Shown: one piece after another, positions 32,475-41,443 of the stretch | Numbering within the stretch: the first letter of the stretch is position 1 | How the letters are laid out: every line of letters begins with the position of its first letter | DNA from: Klebsiella planticola ATCC 33531 | Lineage (GTDB): Bacteria; Pseudomonadota; Gammaproteobacteria; Enterobacterales; Enterobacteriaceae | Direction: 5' to 3' | Assembly: GCF_000735435.1 (NCBI RefSeq) | Contig: NZ_JMPP01000067.1 | Coordinates: 62,001-126,000 of the forward strand | Length of the DNA: 64,000 nt | Notes under the pieces: generated by a model | Databases searched by the model: none | What the model was told of the DNA's origin: nothing | What the model saw: only the letters and a program-made list of their open reading frames with translations | Position numbers and translations under genes: made by a program

Positions 32475-33746
32475 ATGAACACTACGCTGCGCACAGTCTC
32501 TGTTGCGTTGGCCGCCGCGCTGATTTCACCATCCGTGCTCGCGGCTTCCGCCTCTGTTCCTGGAATTGATTTTCATGGTTATATGCGTGCCGGGGTTGGG
32601 GTCTCCGGGGATGGCAGTCTGGCCGAATGGCAAAAAAACAAAATTGGTCGTCTGGGTAACGAATCCGATACCTATGGCGAGCTGGAGTTGGGTTCTGAGG
32701 TGTATAAGAAGGATGACGTCAGCTTCTATCTCGATAGCATGGTCAGCATGGTCTCTGACGGTTCTAACGATAACGAAACCACCCTCAATGACGACGCGCA
32801 GTTTGGCCTGCGTCAGCTGAACCTGCAAATTAAAGGCCTGATCCCCGGCGATCCTAACGCGGTAATTTGGGGCGGCAAGCGCTACTACCAGCGCCACGAT
32901 CTGCACATCATTGATACCAAATACTGGAACATCTCCGGTTCCGGCGCCGGGATCGAAAACTATAGCTTAGGCCCAGGCGCCGTTTCACTTGCCTGGATCC
33001 GCGGTGATGCAAACGACGTCGATTACCGCGTCGATGGCGACAGCAACGTCAATATCAACTATGTCGATCTGCGCTATGCGGGCTGGAAACCGTGGTCCGG
33101 CGCCTGGACCGAATTTGGTATCGACTACGCAATGCCTAACACCACCAAAAAACAGGATAGCTACGGTGGGCTGTACGATGCCGATAACGGCGTGATGCTG
33201 ACCGGTGAAATCAGCCAGGATATGCTGGGCGGCTACAACAAGCTGGTTCTGCAGTATGCAAATAAAGGGCTGGCGCAGAACATGGTCTCCCAGGGCGGCG
33301 GTTGGTACGACATGTGGAACTATGTCAACGATGCCACCGGCTATCGCGTGATCAACACCGGTCTGATTCCGATTACCGACAAATTCTCGATTAACCATGT
33401 GCTGACCTGGGGCTCCGCCGACGACATCACCGACTATACCAACAAAACGCGCTTACTCTCTCTGGTCGCACGCGGACAGTATCAGTTCACCGAGTATGTC
33501 CGTTTGATTGGCGAAGTCGGCGGTTTCTACCAGAAAGACAGCTATAAGAACAATACCGACTACAAACAAGCCGGCGAGAAATACACCATTGCGCTGGGTC
33601 TGGCCGATGGCCCGGACTTTATGTCACGCCCGGAATTACGTATTTTTGCCTCCTATCTCAATGATTCCGAGAATGGCAAACCGTTTGAAGATCAAACCGC
33701 CAGCAATACGTGGAACTTCGGTGTTCAGGTCGAAGCCTGGTGGTAA
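32475..33746 (+). CDS. ganL: LamB-type outer membrane porin for galacto-oligosaccharides
   Basis: 423 residues. Signal peptide to about residue 23 (PSVLA-ASASV). The maltoporin family pattern is clear: GIDFHGYMRAGVGVSGDG, GNESDTYGELELGSEVYKKDD, IWGGKRYYQRHDLHIIDTKYWNISGSGAGIENY, and a C-terminal aromatic residue (VEAWW) for BAM recognition. It should form an 18-strand trimeric sugar channel. The galactan specificity comes from the neighbouring genes. ATG 32475 has AGAGG upstream; an ATG at 32442 would spoil the signal peptide. Confidence 0.88.
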   Translation: MNTTLRTVSVALAAALISPSVLAASASVPGIDFHGYMRAGVGVSGDGSLAEWQKNKIGRLGNESDTYGELELGSEVYKKDDVSFYLDSMVSMVSDGSNDNETTLNDDAQFGLRQLNLQIKGLIPGDPNAVIWGGKRYYQRHDLHIIDTKYWNISGSGAGIENYSLGPGAVSLAWIRGDANDVDYRVDGDSNVNINYVDLRYAGWKPWSGAWTEFGIDYAMPNTTKKQDSYGGLYDADNGVMLTGEISQDMLGGYNKLVLQYANKGLAQNMVSQGGGWYDMWNYVNDATGYRVINTGLIPITDKFSINHVLTWGSADDITDYTNKTRLLSLVARGQYQFTEYVRLIGEVGGFYQKDSYKNNTDYKQAGEKYTIALGLADGPDFMSRPELRIFASYLNDSENGKPFEDQTASNTWNFGVQVEAWW

Positions 33747-33843
33747 AAGTATTTTTGTTATCTGAACGTGTTTTATCTCCAGCTGTAAGGTCGTAATTAC
33801 CCTCCGGTAATGATTATTGCCATTGTTGTCTTTGTCTTGTTTT

Positions 33844-33875
33844 CGGGATAACTCTATATGGAGTTATCCCTTTTT
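33844..33875 (+). terminator. Terminator of the porin gene
   Basis: Stem GGGATAACTC/GAGTTATCCC with loop TATATG followed by TTTTTA. It lies between the convergent porin and EIIB genes and could also act from the other side. Confidence 0.88.
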
Positions 33876-33886
33876 ATTTATTACTT

Positions 33887-34201
33887 TTATTTCCGGCTAG
33901 TAAAATGCTCATCTAATAGTTGACGCAGGGTGTCAGACTGCTTGCCGAAAATAGCGTGAACCTGTTGCCCGAGAATAATTACGCCCAGCGCCCCTTGCTG
34001 CTGTAGCGCCTGAGAATCGACAATCGCCAGATTATTAACCGTGACCCGCAAACGCGTAATACAGGCGTCGACATTAACAATATTCCCCTCCCCACCAAAC
34101 GCCTGAATGAGATCCTGTAGCTGTTGCTTTTCAACATCACTTAACGGCACCGGTTGGCGAGGCTGGGCGAAATAATGCAGAAAGGATTTTAAACTGACCA
34201 T
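33887..34201 (-). CDS. Stand-alone glucose-family PTS EIIB domain protein
   Basis: 104 residues, a single EIIB domain of the glucose superfamily with no EIIC or EIIA attached or nearby. The phosphorylation site C47 is in NIVNVDACITRLRVTV, matching EIIB of PtsG-type permeases. The C-terminal IILGQQVHAIFGKQSDTLRQLLDE is also family-typical. Two ATGs are adjacent (34204 and 34201). The second is better spaced from CAGGAG. It lies 69 bases after the GH42 gene, but a strong terminator intervenes. No function can be assigned; a regulatory phospho-protein role is inference. Confidence 0.82.
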   Translation of the reverse strand: MVSLKSFLHYFAQPRQPVPLSDVEKQQLQDLIQAFGGEGNIVNVDACITRLRVTVNNLAIVDSQALQQQGALGVIILGQQVHAIFGKQSDTLRQLLDEHFTSRK

Positions 34202-34226
34202 CATGCACTCCTGATAATATCAAGGT

Positions 34227-34255
34227 AAAAAAAAGCCTGCTCGCAGGAGCAGGCT
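34227..34255 (-). terminator. Intrinsic terminator after the GH42 gene
   Basis: Minus-strand stem AGCCTGCTC/GAGCAGGCT with a 4-base loop followed by eight T residues. It separates the GH42 gene from the EIIB gene, which must depend on readthrough or its own promoter. Confidence 0.9.
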
Positions 34256-34270
34256 CAGATAACGCAGTGA

Positions 34271-36328
34271 TTAGGCTTTACGACTGAGAATACGGCAGTC
34301 CCACGCCGTTAAGGTCAACGGCGCGCTAATGGCCGCGCCGGATAGACTGTCCTGATAACCCTGCGGCAGGTTTACGCTGTGCTGCTGCGCGCTGTAGTTC
34401 TGCAAGAAAACATAGGTCGTTTCGCCGTCGGTGCGTGCCGTGGCGACCACGCCCGGCGGAAGCTCACTCTCTATCGCCCGCGGTAAGGCCAGCTCCCGGC
34501 TGATGACCGCGAAGAGATCGCGCTGGAAAGCCAGGTCGTTGCGTGAGGCGACATGCCATGCCTTCCCCTTGCCAAAATGATTCACCGTAACCGCCGGGCG
34601 GCCGGCGTAGAAATCATCACGATAGGTTGCCAGCGGTCGGGCGCTTTCGGCATGAATCAGCTCGCACAGATGGCGTACCTGATACGGCCCTTGTAACCCG
34701 CCTTCATTGCCTGCCAGCCCCTGAACCAGATTGCGCTCGCCGTCATTCAGACAATCAATCTCCTCCGCCCAAATGCCCAGCAGGTTGCGCAGAGGCCCCG
34801 GGAAACCGCCAAGATGACAAAGATCGGACTCATTAACGATTCCCGTCCAGTAGGTAGTCACCAGATGGCCTCCGCCGGCGACAAACGCTTCGGCGCGCCC
34901 GGCAAAGCCGTCGCGAACCATATACAGCATCGGGGCGATAACCAGCTGGTAGGCGCTCAGGTCACCATCGGCATCGATGATATCGACCGCAATACCCTGC
35001 TCCCAGAATGGCCGGTAGTGTTCATTAACGGTATTTTCATACTCCATACCGAGATTACGCGGGCCCTGCGCATCATCCAGCGCCCAGCGGTTTTGCTGGT
35101 CAAAGATAATTGCCACTTTGGCATCGGTACGACAGCCAACCACGCCAGGCAGGCGACTGAGCATCTCACCCAGCCGGCTCACTTCGCGGCCGACGCGGGT
35201 ATCCAGATGACCGACGTGGTCAATAACCGCACCGTGGAATTTCTCCACCGAGCCACGGCTCTTACGCCACTGGAAATACTGAACAGAGTCTGCGCCGTGG
35301 GCGACAGCCTGCATTGAGGAGAGAATATGCATCCCCGGCTTTTTCAATTTACTGGTCGGCTGCCAGTTGGTGGCGCTCGGCGTTGATTCCATCAACACAA
35401 ACGGCTTGCCGCCTTTCAGGCTGCGCATCATGTCATGGTACATCGCGGTATAGCAGGCCAGCGTGGTTTCATCTTTGTCGCGATGCCACATCGGATAGCT
35501 ATCCCAGGAGATGAAATCCAGCGCCTGCGCCAGCTGCCAGTAGTCGTAATCGTAGAAATACTCCATGAAGTTGGTTGTCACCGGCAGGTCAGCATTCGCC
35601 GCCTTCAGCGGGGCAATCTCATGGCGGCAGAAGTCGGTGACCTGCGCCGTGTTGAAGCGACGCCAGTCGAGGTTCAGCCCGTGAATGGACACTTCCCCCT
35701 GCGGTGCCGGTGATTCAATCTGCGACCAGTCACTGTAGGTGTGGCTCCAGAAGGTGCTCCACCAGGCGTGATTGAGGTTTTCCAGCGTCTGGTAGCGCGC
35801 TCTCAGCCAGTCGCGAAACCGCGCCTGACAGCGTTCACAATGGCAATCTCCGCCATATTCATTGGAAATATGCCAGCCGAGCACCGCCGGATGCTGTGCG
35901 TAACGTTCCGCAAGCAGGCTGTTGATTTTAAAAACCTTCTCCCGATAAACCGGTGACGTCATACAGTGGTTATGCCGTCCGCCGTGCAGCGCCGGTACCC
36001 GGTCGCGTCCCACCCGCAGCACCTGCGGATAGGCCTGCGACAGCCAGGCCGGGCGCGCGCCGCTTGGCGTAGCCAGAAACACGTGAATACCGGCGGCAAA
36101 CAGCTTATCCAGAATGCTGTCCAGCCAGCCAAATTCAAATACGCCTTCCTGAGGTTCAAGTTTGGCCCAGCTGAAAATCCCCACCGACATGACATTGCAT
36201 TTAGCCTGCTGCATCATGGCAATATCTTGATCGATAATACCGGGATAATTCTCCCACTGCTCCGGGTTATAGTCAGCGCCATGCAATAATGCATTGACCT
36301 TCGGACTCAAAGGCGCAAATTTATTCAT
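34271..36328 (-). CDS. ganA: GH42 beta-galactosidase GanA
   Basis: 685 residues, no signal peptide, so cytoplasmic. It should release galactose from imported beta-1,4-galacto-oligosaccharides. The GH42 acid/base is E157 (ISNEYGG) and the nucleophile E314 (LMESTPSATNW). Zinc-binding cysteines typical of the family are C122, C162, C164 and C167. Trimerisation and C-terminal beta domains follow. ATG 36328 has AGGA eight bases upstream; ATG 36337 would abut it. ganB lies upstream with 31 bases between. Confidence 0.93.
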   Translation of the reverse strand: MNKFAPLSPKVNALLHGADYNPEQWENYPGIIDQDIAMMQQAKCNVMSVGIFSWAKLEPQEGVFEFGWLDSILDKLFAAGIHVFLATPSGARPAWLSQAYPQVLRVGRDRVPALHGGRHNHCMTSPVYREKVFKINSLLAERYAQHPAVLGWHISNEYGGDCHCERCQARFRDWLRARYQTLENLNHAWWSTFWSHTYSDWSQIESPAPQGEVSIHGLNLDWRRFNTAQVTDFCRHEIAPLKAANADLPVTTNFMEYFYDYDYWQLAQALDFISWDSYPMWHRDKDETTLACYTAMYHDMMRSLKGGKPFVLMESTPSATNWQPTSKLKKPGMHILSSMQAVAHGADSVQYFQWRKSRGSVEKFHGAVIDHVGHLDTRVGREVSRLGEMLSRLPGVVGCRTDAKVAIIFDQQNRWALDDAQGPRNLGMEYENTVNEHYRPFWEQGIAVDIIDADGDLSAYQLVIAPMLYMVRDGFAGRAEAFVAGGGHLVTTYWTGIVNESDLCHLGGFPGPLRNLLGIWAEEIDCLNDGERNLVQGLAGNEGGLQGPYQVRHLCELIHAESARPLATYRDDFYAGRPAVTVNHFGKGKAWHVASRNDLAFQRDLFAVISRELALPRAIESELPPGVVATARTDGETTYVFLQNYSAQQHSVNLPQGYQDSLSGAAISAPLTLTAWDCRILSRKA

Positions 36329-36359
36329 AATAAACATCCTGAAGTGTAAAACTTAACGA

Positions 36360-37562
36360 TTAATTAAAGACTTTCGCTGAAGGTAATACTTTCCCCTGGC
36401 AATCAAACAACGCCTGATTTTCCCGGGCATTACCCTGTTTCCATTCATCGTGGATATATTTCATGCCCGCTGGCGTGGCCCAGGTATTTCCCGGCACGGC
36501 AATCCAGGTCGGTTCCCAATAAAAAATACCTTTCCCGCGCTGGTCGGGAACATCGGCAACGGCCTGCATTAAATCGTGAATATAATTATATTGTCCCTGT
36601 ACCGTGGCCGGATAACCGCCCTCTTTTTCTTCTTTGGCCTGGAAACTGTTTTCTGCGCTATCGCAATTTTCCAGGGTATAGGCATAGGCGGCCTCCACGA
36701 CTATCACATCTTTGTTATAGCGCCGGCTGATATCATCCATATTCGCTTTCAGCGCACCGATCGGGCCGTTCCAGTAGGTGTACATCGACAGGCCGATGAT
36801 GTCGTACGGTACGTTGCGCTTGCTGATTTCATCAAACCACCAGCGGAAGGTATCGTTCTTCGTACCTTCAGCCAGATGAAGCATGATTTTCACCTGTTCG
36901 CCATTCTTCAGATTCTCTTTCAGGCCGTCGATGGCCGCATTCAGCAGACCCGCCAGACGGTCAAATTCGCCGCCGCCCTGCCCCCAGCTTTTGCCTTCCG
37001 GCCACAGCATGCCCCCGTTGATCTCATTGCCAATCTGCACCATATCCGGCAGAACGCCTTCCTGCTTAAAGCGGGCGATGGTGTCACGGGTGTAGTCGTG
37101 GATAGTCGTTTTCAGCTGCGGATAATCCATTTTTTCCCAGGCCTTCGGCTTGAATTGTTTACCCGGATCAGTCCAGAAATCGCTGTAGTGGAAATCCAGC
37201 AGTAGCTTCATGCCCTGCGCTTTTGCCCGCTTCGCCAGCGCCAGCGTTGCCGCCAGATCGTTATCACCGCCGCCGTAGCCCTGACCCTGCGCATCTTTCG
37301 GGTCAACCCACAGGCGCAGGCGGACATAGTTCACGCCATCGGCTTTCAAAATGGCGATCGGATCCTGCAGCTGGTTGTTGTGGTTATAAAACTTTGCCCC
37401 GTGCTTTTCCGCATCCAGCAGCGTGGAGATATCTGCGCCTTTAATAAAATCCGCAGGCATCGCGCGAAATGCGCGCGTTTGCAGCGCCTCGGCAGCCAGA
37501 GCAGAAGGGGAAAAACTGCATGCCAGACAAACAGCAAGCAACGCGGGTGTTAATCTTTTCAT
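36360..37562 (-). CDS. ganB: GH53 endo-beta-1,4-galactanase GanB
   Basis: 400 residues. The signal peptide ends SPSALA-A at about residue 23 and has no acceptable lipobox, so the enzyme is periplasmic or secreted. The GH53 acid/base is E180 (QIGNEINGG) and the nucleophile E290 (IVVEAAYAY). The structural motifs VRLRLWVDP and LLDFHYSDFWTDPGKQ are present. It cuts type I galactan side chains of pectin into short oligomers. The ganG stop lies four bases beyond its start, so it belongs to the import operon. Confidence 0.93.
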   Translation of the reverse strand: MKRLTPALLAVCLACSFSPSALAAEALQTRAFRAMPADFIKGADISTLLDAEKHGAKFYNHNNQLQDPIAILKADGVNYVRLRLWVDPKDAQGQGYGGGDNDLAATLALAKRAKAQGMKLLLDFHYSDFWTDPGKQFKPKAWEKMDYPQLKTTIHDYTRDTIARFKQEGVLPDMVQIGNEINGGMLWPEGKSWGQGGGEFDRLAGLLNAAIDGLKENLKNGEQVKIMLHLAEGTKNDTFRWWFDEISKRNVPYDIIGLSMYTYWNGPIGALKANMDDISRRYNKDVIVVEAAYAYTLENCDSAENSFQAKEEKEGGYPATVQGQYNYIHDLMQAVADVPDQRGKGIFYWEPTWIAVPGNTWATPAGMKYIHDEWKQGNARENQALFDCQGKVLPSAKVFN

Positions 37563-37566
37563 GGGG

Positions 37567-38418
37567 TTATCCTTTTGTACTGCCAGAGGTCAGGCCGGAA
37601 ACAAAGTATTTTTGTAATGCCAGGTAGAGAATCGCGACCGGAACGGCAATCAGCACCGCGCCTGCCGCGTAGGTGGTGTAGCTGGCGCCCATTTTTTGCG
37701 CGACCAGGTTGTACAGGCCGATCGGCAGCGTGTATTTGTCCGGCGTACGCAGGATGGTGCTCGACAAAATAAAATCGCCCAGCGGACCGGTAAATGAAAA
37801 CAGCGCCACCACCGCGAGAATCGGTTTTGACAGCGGCATGATTATCTCGAAGAAGATACGGAAGCTGCTGGCGCCGTCCATTCTTGCCGACTCATCCAGA
37901 TCTTTCGGGATCGCGTCGAGATAGCCCTTCATCAGCCAGGTATTCATCGGGATCATGCCGCCAACGTAGATCAGCACCAGCGCCAGATGGCTGTTGATCA
38001 GCCCCAGCAGCTGCGAGAGCACGAAGATCGCAATCAGCGCAGAAAACTGCGGGATCATCTGCAACAGCAGGAACAACATCAGCCCGTTCTGCCGCCCTTT
38101 AAAGCGAAAGCGGGAAAAGGCGTAGGCGGTAAAACTGACGCTGATTAAAGTCAGCACCATGGTCATGAAGCTGATTTTCATCGAGTTCCAGTACCAGGTC
38201 AGGTAGTTCACATTGCCGTTGAACAAGTCGGCATAGTGCTGGAATGACAGGTTCTCCGGAATAATCGAGGTGCTGAGCAGGCTGTTTCCGGCATTCAGCG
38301 ACGCGCCGACGGTCCAGACCAGCGGATAGATAATCACCACCGAGACCAGGATAACAATCAGCCAGGTGAGTGACAGGCGAATCCACTTTTCGCGTTTAAT
38401 ACTGGGTGATTTAGCCAT
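37567..38418 (-). CDS. ganG: ABC transporter permease GanG (MalG-type)
   Basis: 283 residues from MAKSPSIKREKWIRLSLTWL, preceded by AAGGGAAG. Six predicted membrane helices; the EAA loop that docks the ATPase is DLDESARMDGASSFRIFFEIIMPLSKP. It resembles MalG and Bacillus GanQ. It is the second permease half of the galacto-oligosaccharide importer. The start at 38418 leaves 10 bases after the ganF stop. Longer in-frame starts run into ganF and are rejected. Confidence 0.92.
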   Translation of the reverse strand: MAKSPSIKREKWIRLSLTWLIVILVSVVIIYPLVWTVGASLNAGNSLLSTSIIPENLSFQHYADLFNGNVNYLTWYWNSMKISFMTMVLTLISVSFTAYAFSRFRFKGRQNGLMLFLLLQMIPQFSALIAIFVLSQLLGLINSHLALVLIYVGGMIPMNTWLMKGYLDAIPKDLDESARMDGASSFRIFFEIIMPLSKPILAVVALFSFTGPLGDFILSSTILRTPDKYTLPIGLYNLVAQKMGASYTTYAAGAVLIAVPVAILYLALQKYFVSGLTSGSTKG

Positions 38419-38428
38419 GTTGCTTCCC

Positions 38429-39736
38429 TTACGCCATGTCGTCGTTTTTGAAGGATTTGGTGGCGCGGAACTGCCACAGTGCCAGGCCGACGACAAAAAT
38501 CGACAGCAGGATAGTAATGGTCGCCGCAATGGCATATTGCGAAGACGACATCGTCAGTTTGTAGATCCACGACACCAGAATATCCGTCCCGCCGGCGTTC
38601 GAACCGGCGACCGCTGGCCCGCCGTTGTTGAACAGGTAAATGATGTTGAAGTTGTTAAAGTTGAAGGTGTACTGGGTGATAATGATCGGCGCGATCGAGT
38701 ACAGTACCAGCGGCAGCGTAATGGTCCGCAGGCGGGTAAACGCGCTGGCTCCGTCCATGGTCGCGGCTTCATAAAGGTCGTCAGGAATCGCCTGCAGCAC
38801 GCCGGTGGTCATGGCGAAGACAAACGGGAAGCCCAGCCAGGTTTGCATCATGATCAGCGCAGTTTTCGTCCAGAACGGATCGGTCAGCCACGCCTTCGGG
38901 CCAATGCCGAAGAACGACAGAATCGCGTTGTTGATCACCCCAAACGAGTCGTTAAACATCCCCGCAAACACCAGGATAGTGACAAAACCCGGAACCGCCC
39001 ACGGCAGGATAAAAATGGTGCGAATCATCGGTTTAAAGCGCAGATCTTTCTGGTTCACCAGGATTGCCAGCAGCACACCGACGGTGCATTGCAGGGTCGT
39101 CGCCAGCAGCGTCCACACCACCGTCCACTGCAGCACGTCAAAGAAGGTCGAGCGCCAGATAGAGAGCGTGAAAATATTGATAAAGTTTTTAAAACCCACC
39201 CAATCCACCAGCTTCGCCGGCGGCGTGTGGTAGAGGTTGTAGTTGGTGAACGCGATGGCAAAGCCAAAGAGAATCGGGAAGATGACGACGAACACCAGCA
39301 GAATAAAGCCGGGGCTGATCATCAGATAGGGAAACCCCTGGTTCAACAGCATCTGATACTGTTTGCGCACGCTGTTCAGCGCCACGCCTTCATCGCGCTT
39401 TTTGCCGTTAACCCAGGCATCACGCAGCGAAAGAGAGTAAATGAGCAGGCCGAAAGCGACGATCAGCACGCTGATGATCCCTTCCGCCAACAGGAAAATG
39501 GAGTTATCCCGCGGGACTTCCTCACCCAGGGTGTAGAGCCCCCACAGTCCTTCTTGCAGGAAGTCATAAAAAACGCCCATGAAACTGCTCAGCAGAACCA
39601 GGAAGACAAGCCCCTTCAGCCACTGGCGATGATAAAACTGGCCAAAACCCGGCACGACAGCCAGCAGCAGGCCGCACCACGCATGACGACCTGCGCCGCG
39701 CGACTCGGCAATATTTTCGCTGGGATTGATAATCAC
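38429..39736 (-). CDS. ganF: ABC transporter permease GanF (MalF-type)
   Basis: 435 residues. An N-terminal pair of hydrophobic segments (about 20-70) and a third near 85-105 precede the six-helix permease core. The EAA motif is YEAATMDGASAFTRLRTITLPL. It resembles Bacillus GanP, and like it has a small cytosolic and periplasmic N-terminal part rather than the large MalF P2 loop. It is separated from ganE by 120 bases containing two hairpins. Confidence 0.92.
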   Translation of the reverse strand: MIINPSENIAESRGAGRHAWCGLLLAVVPGFGQFYHRQWLKGLVFLVLLSSFMGVFYDFLQEGLWGLYTLGEEVPRDNSIFLLAEGIISVLIVAFGLLIYSLSLRDAWVNGKKRDEGVALNSVRKQYQMLLNQGFPYLMISPGFILLVFVVIFPILFGFAIAFTNYNLYHTPPAKLVDWVGFKNFINIFTLSIWRSTFFDVLQWTVVWTLLATTLQCTVGVLLAILVNQKDLRFKPMIRTIFILPWAVPGFVTILVFAGMFNDSFGVINNAILSFFGIGPKAWLTDPFWTKTALIMMQTWLGFPFVFAMTTGVLQAIPDDLYEAATMDGASAFTRLRTITLPLVLYSIAPIIITQYTFNFNNFNIIYLFNNGGPAVAGSNAGGTDILVSWIYKLTMSSSQYAIAATITILLSIFVVGLALWQFRATKSFKNDDMA

Positions 39737-39756
39737 ACACCACTCCTTCTGAAAAC

Positions 39757-39774
39757 GGGAGGTCCTCCTCCCGC
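39757..39774 (-). terminator. Intercistronic hairpin between ganE and ganF
   Basis: Stem CGGGAGG/CCTCCCG with a 4-base loop, followed on the minus strand by TTTTC. It probably acts as a partial terminator or 3'-end barrier that keeps ganE mRNA more abundant than ganFGBA, as for malE/malF. Confidence 0.65.
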
Positions 39775-39803
39775 TTTTTTACATCTATGCCCTGATAATC
39801 CGG

Positions 39804-39836
39804 GTAACAGGTCAGCGGCCAACGCGCCTGTTACCT
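39804..39836. repeat. Second ganE-ganF intercistronic inverted repeat
   Basis: Nine-base arms GGTAACAGG/CCTGTTACC around a 15-base loop, 20 bases after the ganE stop. With the neighbouring hairpin it forms a tandem stem-loop spacer. Confidence 0.65.
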
Positions 39837-39856
39837 TAAAATGACGGACATCGTGA

Positions 39857-41089
39857 TTACTGGTTGCTGGCCTGCATAGCCTCGATCTGCATCTTGATCT
39901 GTTTCGCTGCATTATCGAGCGCCGCCTGCGGCGGCTGTTTGCCGGTCAGGCTGAGCTCCAGCGCCGCGTTCGCCGGCCCCCACACTTCGCCCATTTCCGG
40001 GATCCCCGGCATCGCCGTGGCGCGAGCGGATTGCACCGCCACCGCGCTGGCTTTCTCGTCATTCTTGATAAGCGGATCGTCAATCATGGCTTTCAGCGCC
40101 GGGATCTCGCCGGTTGCCACATAGCGCGCCTTCACGTACTGGGGCTGGTTGATAAACTCAATAAACTGCTGCGCCAGCGCTTTGTCTTTGCTCCAGGTCG
40201 ACACCACGTAACCTTTTACGCCAAGGAACGAGCTCATCGGTTTGCCGTCTGGCAGCATCGGCAGCGGCGCGACGCCGTAGTTAATCCCCGCCGCTTCGTA
40301 CGGCTGGAACGCCCATGGACCGTTGATCACCGCCGCCGCTTTCTTCTCCGTGAATAACGAATCGATGGCATTCAGCCCGTTATCTCCGAGGATCCCCGCC
40401 GGGAAGACCTTGTCGCTATAGAATTTTTTCAGGAAGGTAACGGCTTCGACCGCGCCGGGTTTATTCAAACCGACGTCCTGCGGATTAAAACCGCCCTTCT
40501 CGTTTTTGCCGAAGATATAGCCGCCCATCGGACCAATCGCGCCCCAGCTGTAATAGATCTGATCGAACTTGGCCAGCAGGCCATATTTGTTCTCCGCCCG
40601 CTGCGCTTTCGAATAGTCGAACCACGCCTGCAGGCTATCCAGCGGTTTGTCGATCAGCGCTTTGTTGTAAATCAGCACCAGGGTTTCCACCGCTTTCGGC
40701 ACGCCATACAGCACGTTATCCATCCGGAAGGCATTAATTGACGCCGGGGTGAATACCTCCTGCTTCGCCCGATCCAGCGTCAGCGGCGACAGCAGCCCCT
40801 GCACTACCGCTCCCCCGAGCTGGTCATTGGGGATCACCAGCACATCCGGGCCAATGCCGGCAGGGCCATCAAGGCGCAGCTTTTCCAGCTGTTGTGCATA
40901 GGGCATCTCCTGCACGTTGACCTTAACGTCGTACTGTTTTTCAAAATCGCCGATCGCCGCTTTTATCCCGTCGGATTTTTTGATGTCTTCCCAGACGTTC
41001 AGCTGACCGGCGGCGTGGGCCTGCAGGCTGACAAGCTGCCCGGCAGCCAGAGTCGTGAGGATAAGTGCAGCAAGGATGTTCTTTTTCAT
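39857..41089 (-). CDS. ganE: Periplasmic galacto-oligosaccharide-binding protein GanE (MalE-type)
   Basis: 410 residues. Signal peptide ends LQAHA before AGQLNVWED (about residue 26). It is a cluster B solute-binding protein resembling MalE and Bacillus GanS: GPDVLVIPNDQLGGAVVQGLL, YGVPKAVETLVLIYNK and AAAVINGPWAF are typical. It delivers ligands to GanFG. It is the first gene of the leftward operon and divergent from the ATPase gene. ATG 41089 with GAGGTTGAT upstream gives a clean signal peptide. Confidence 0.92.
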   Translation of the reverse strand: MKKNILAALILTTLAAGQLVSLQAHAAGQLNVWEDIKKSDGIKAAIGDFEKQYDVKVNVQEMPYAQQLEKLRLDGPAGIGPDVLVIPNDQLGGAVVQGLLSPLTLDRAKQEVFTPASINAFRMDNVLYGVPKAVETLVLIYNKALIDKPLDSLQAWFDYSKAQRAENKYGLLAKFDQIYYSWGAIGPMGGYIFGKNEKGGFNPQDVGLNKPGAVEAVTFLKKFYSDKVFPAGILGDNGLNAIDSLFTEKKAAAVINGPWAFQPYEAAGINYGVAPLPMLPDGKPMSSFLGVKGYVVSTWSKDKALAQQFIEFINQPQYVKARYVATGEIPALKAMIDDPLIKNDEKASAVAVQSARATAMPGIPEMGEVWGPANAALELSLTGKQPPQAALDNAAKQIKMQIEAMQASNQ

Positions 41090-41443
41090 TATCAACCTCA
41101 TGTGAAGGTATAACAATTTATTGGTTTTTATTTGATAACTTCATTTATCACTGTGTATGAATCAACTGATAAATGGCGACTTACAACGCTAAATCCAGTT
41201 TTTCCTGATTTGTTATACGCTACGCTTTGAAGGCGTATAAAACTACACCAGACTACCAGTTGTGTGATCGTGATTGCAGAAATGAAACATCGATGTAGGG
41301 CTCAAAAATACGGGAAGTTATAGTCATTCCATGATTTCAGCGCTGTTGAGCATTGTTGAGCCTGGTTGTTACACGTAATACAAAAAACCGCTGCAACCCT
41401 AATCCCAACGGCAAATAACGATTACTAACCCCGGGGAATGTTG
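41090..41443. promoter_or_regulatory. Divergent control region of ganE and ganK
   Basis: No gene in these 354 bases. An inverted repeat TTATACGC (41214-41221)/GCGTATAA (41234-41241) with a 12-base spacer is the clearest element. A half CRP-like TGTGATCGTGATTGCA lies at about 41272. A direct repeat TGTTGAGC occurs twice near 41345-41360. ACGTAATACAAAA at 41373-41385 is shared with the porin leader. These are operator candidates for the LacI-family regulator and CRP. Confidence 0.5.

Noticed and set aside
33887-34201. EIIB gene as a truncated pseudogene of a PTS permease
   Set aside because: The domain has a start with ribosome-binding site, an intact active cysteine and a natural end. No EIIC remnants were seen in the flanking bases, though decay of an ancestor cannot be excluded.
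38366-39844. 492-codon frame antisense to ganF
   Set aside because: It is full of Gln, Arg and His runs typical of reverse frames. The minus-strand permease is clearly real.
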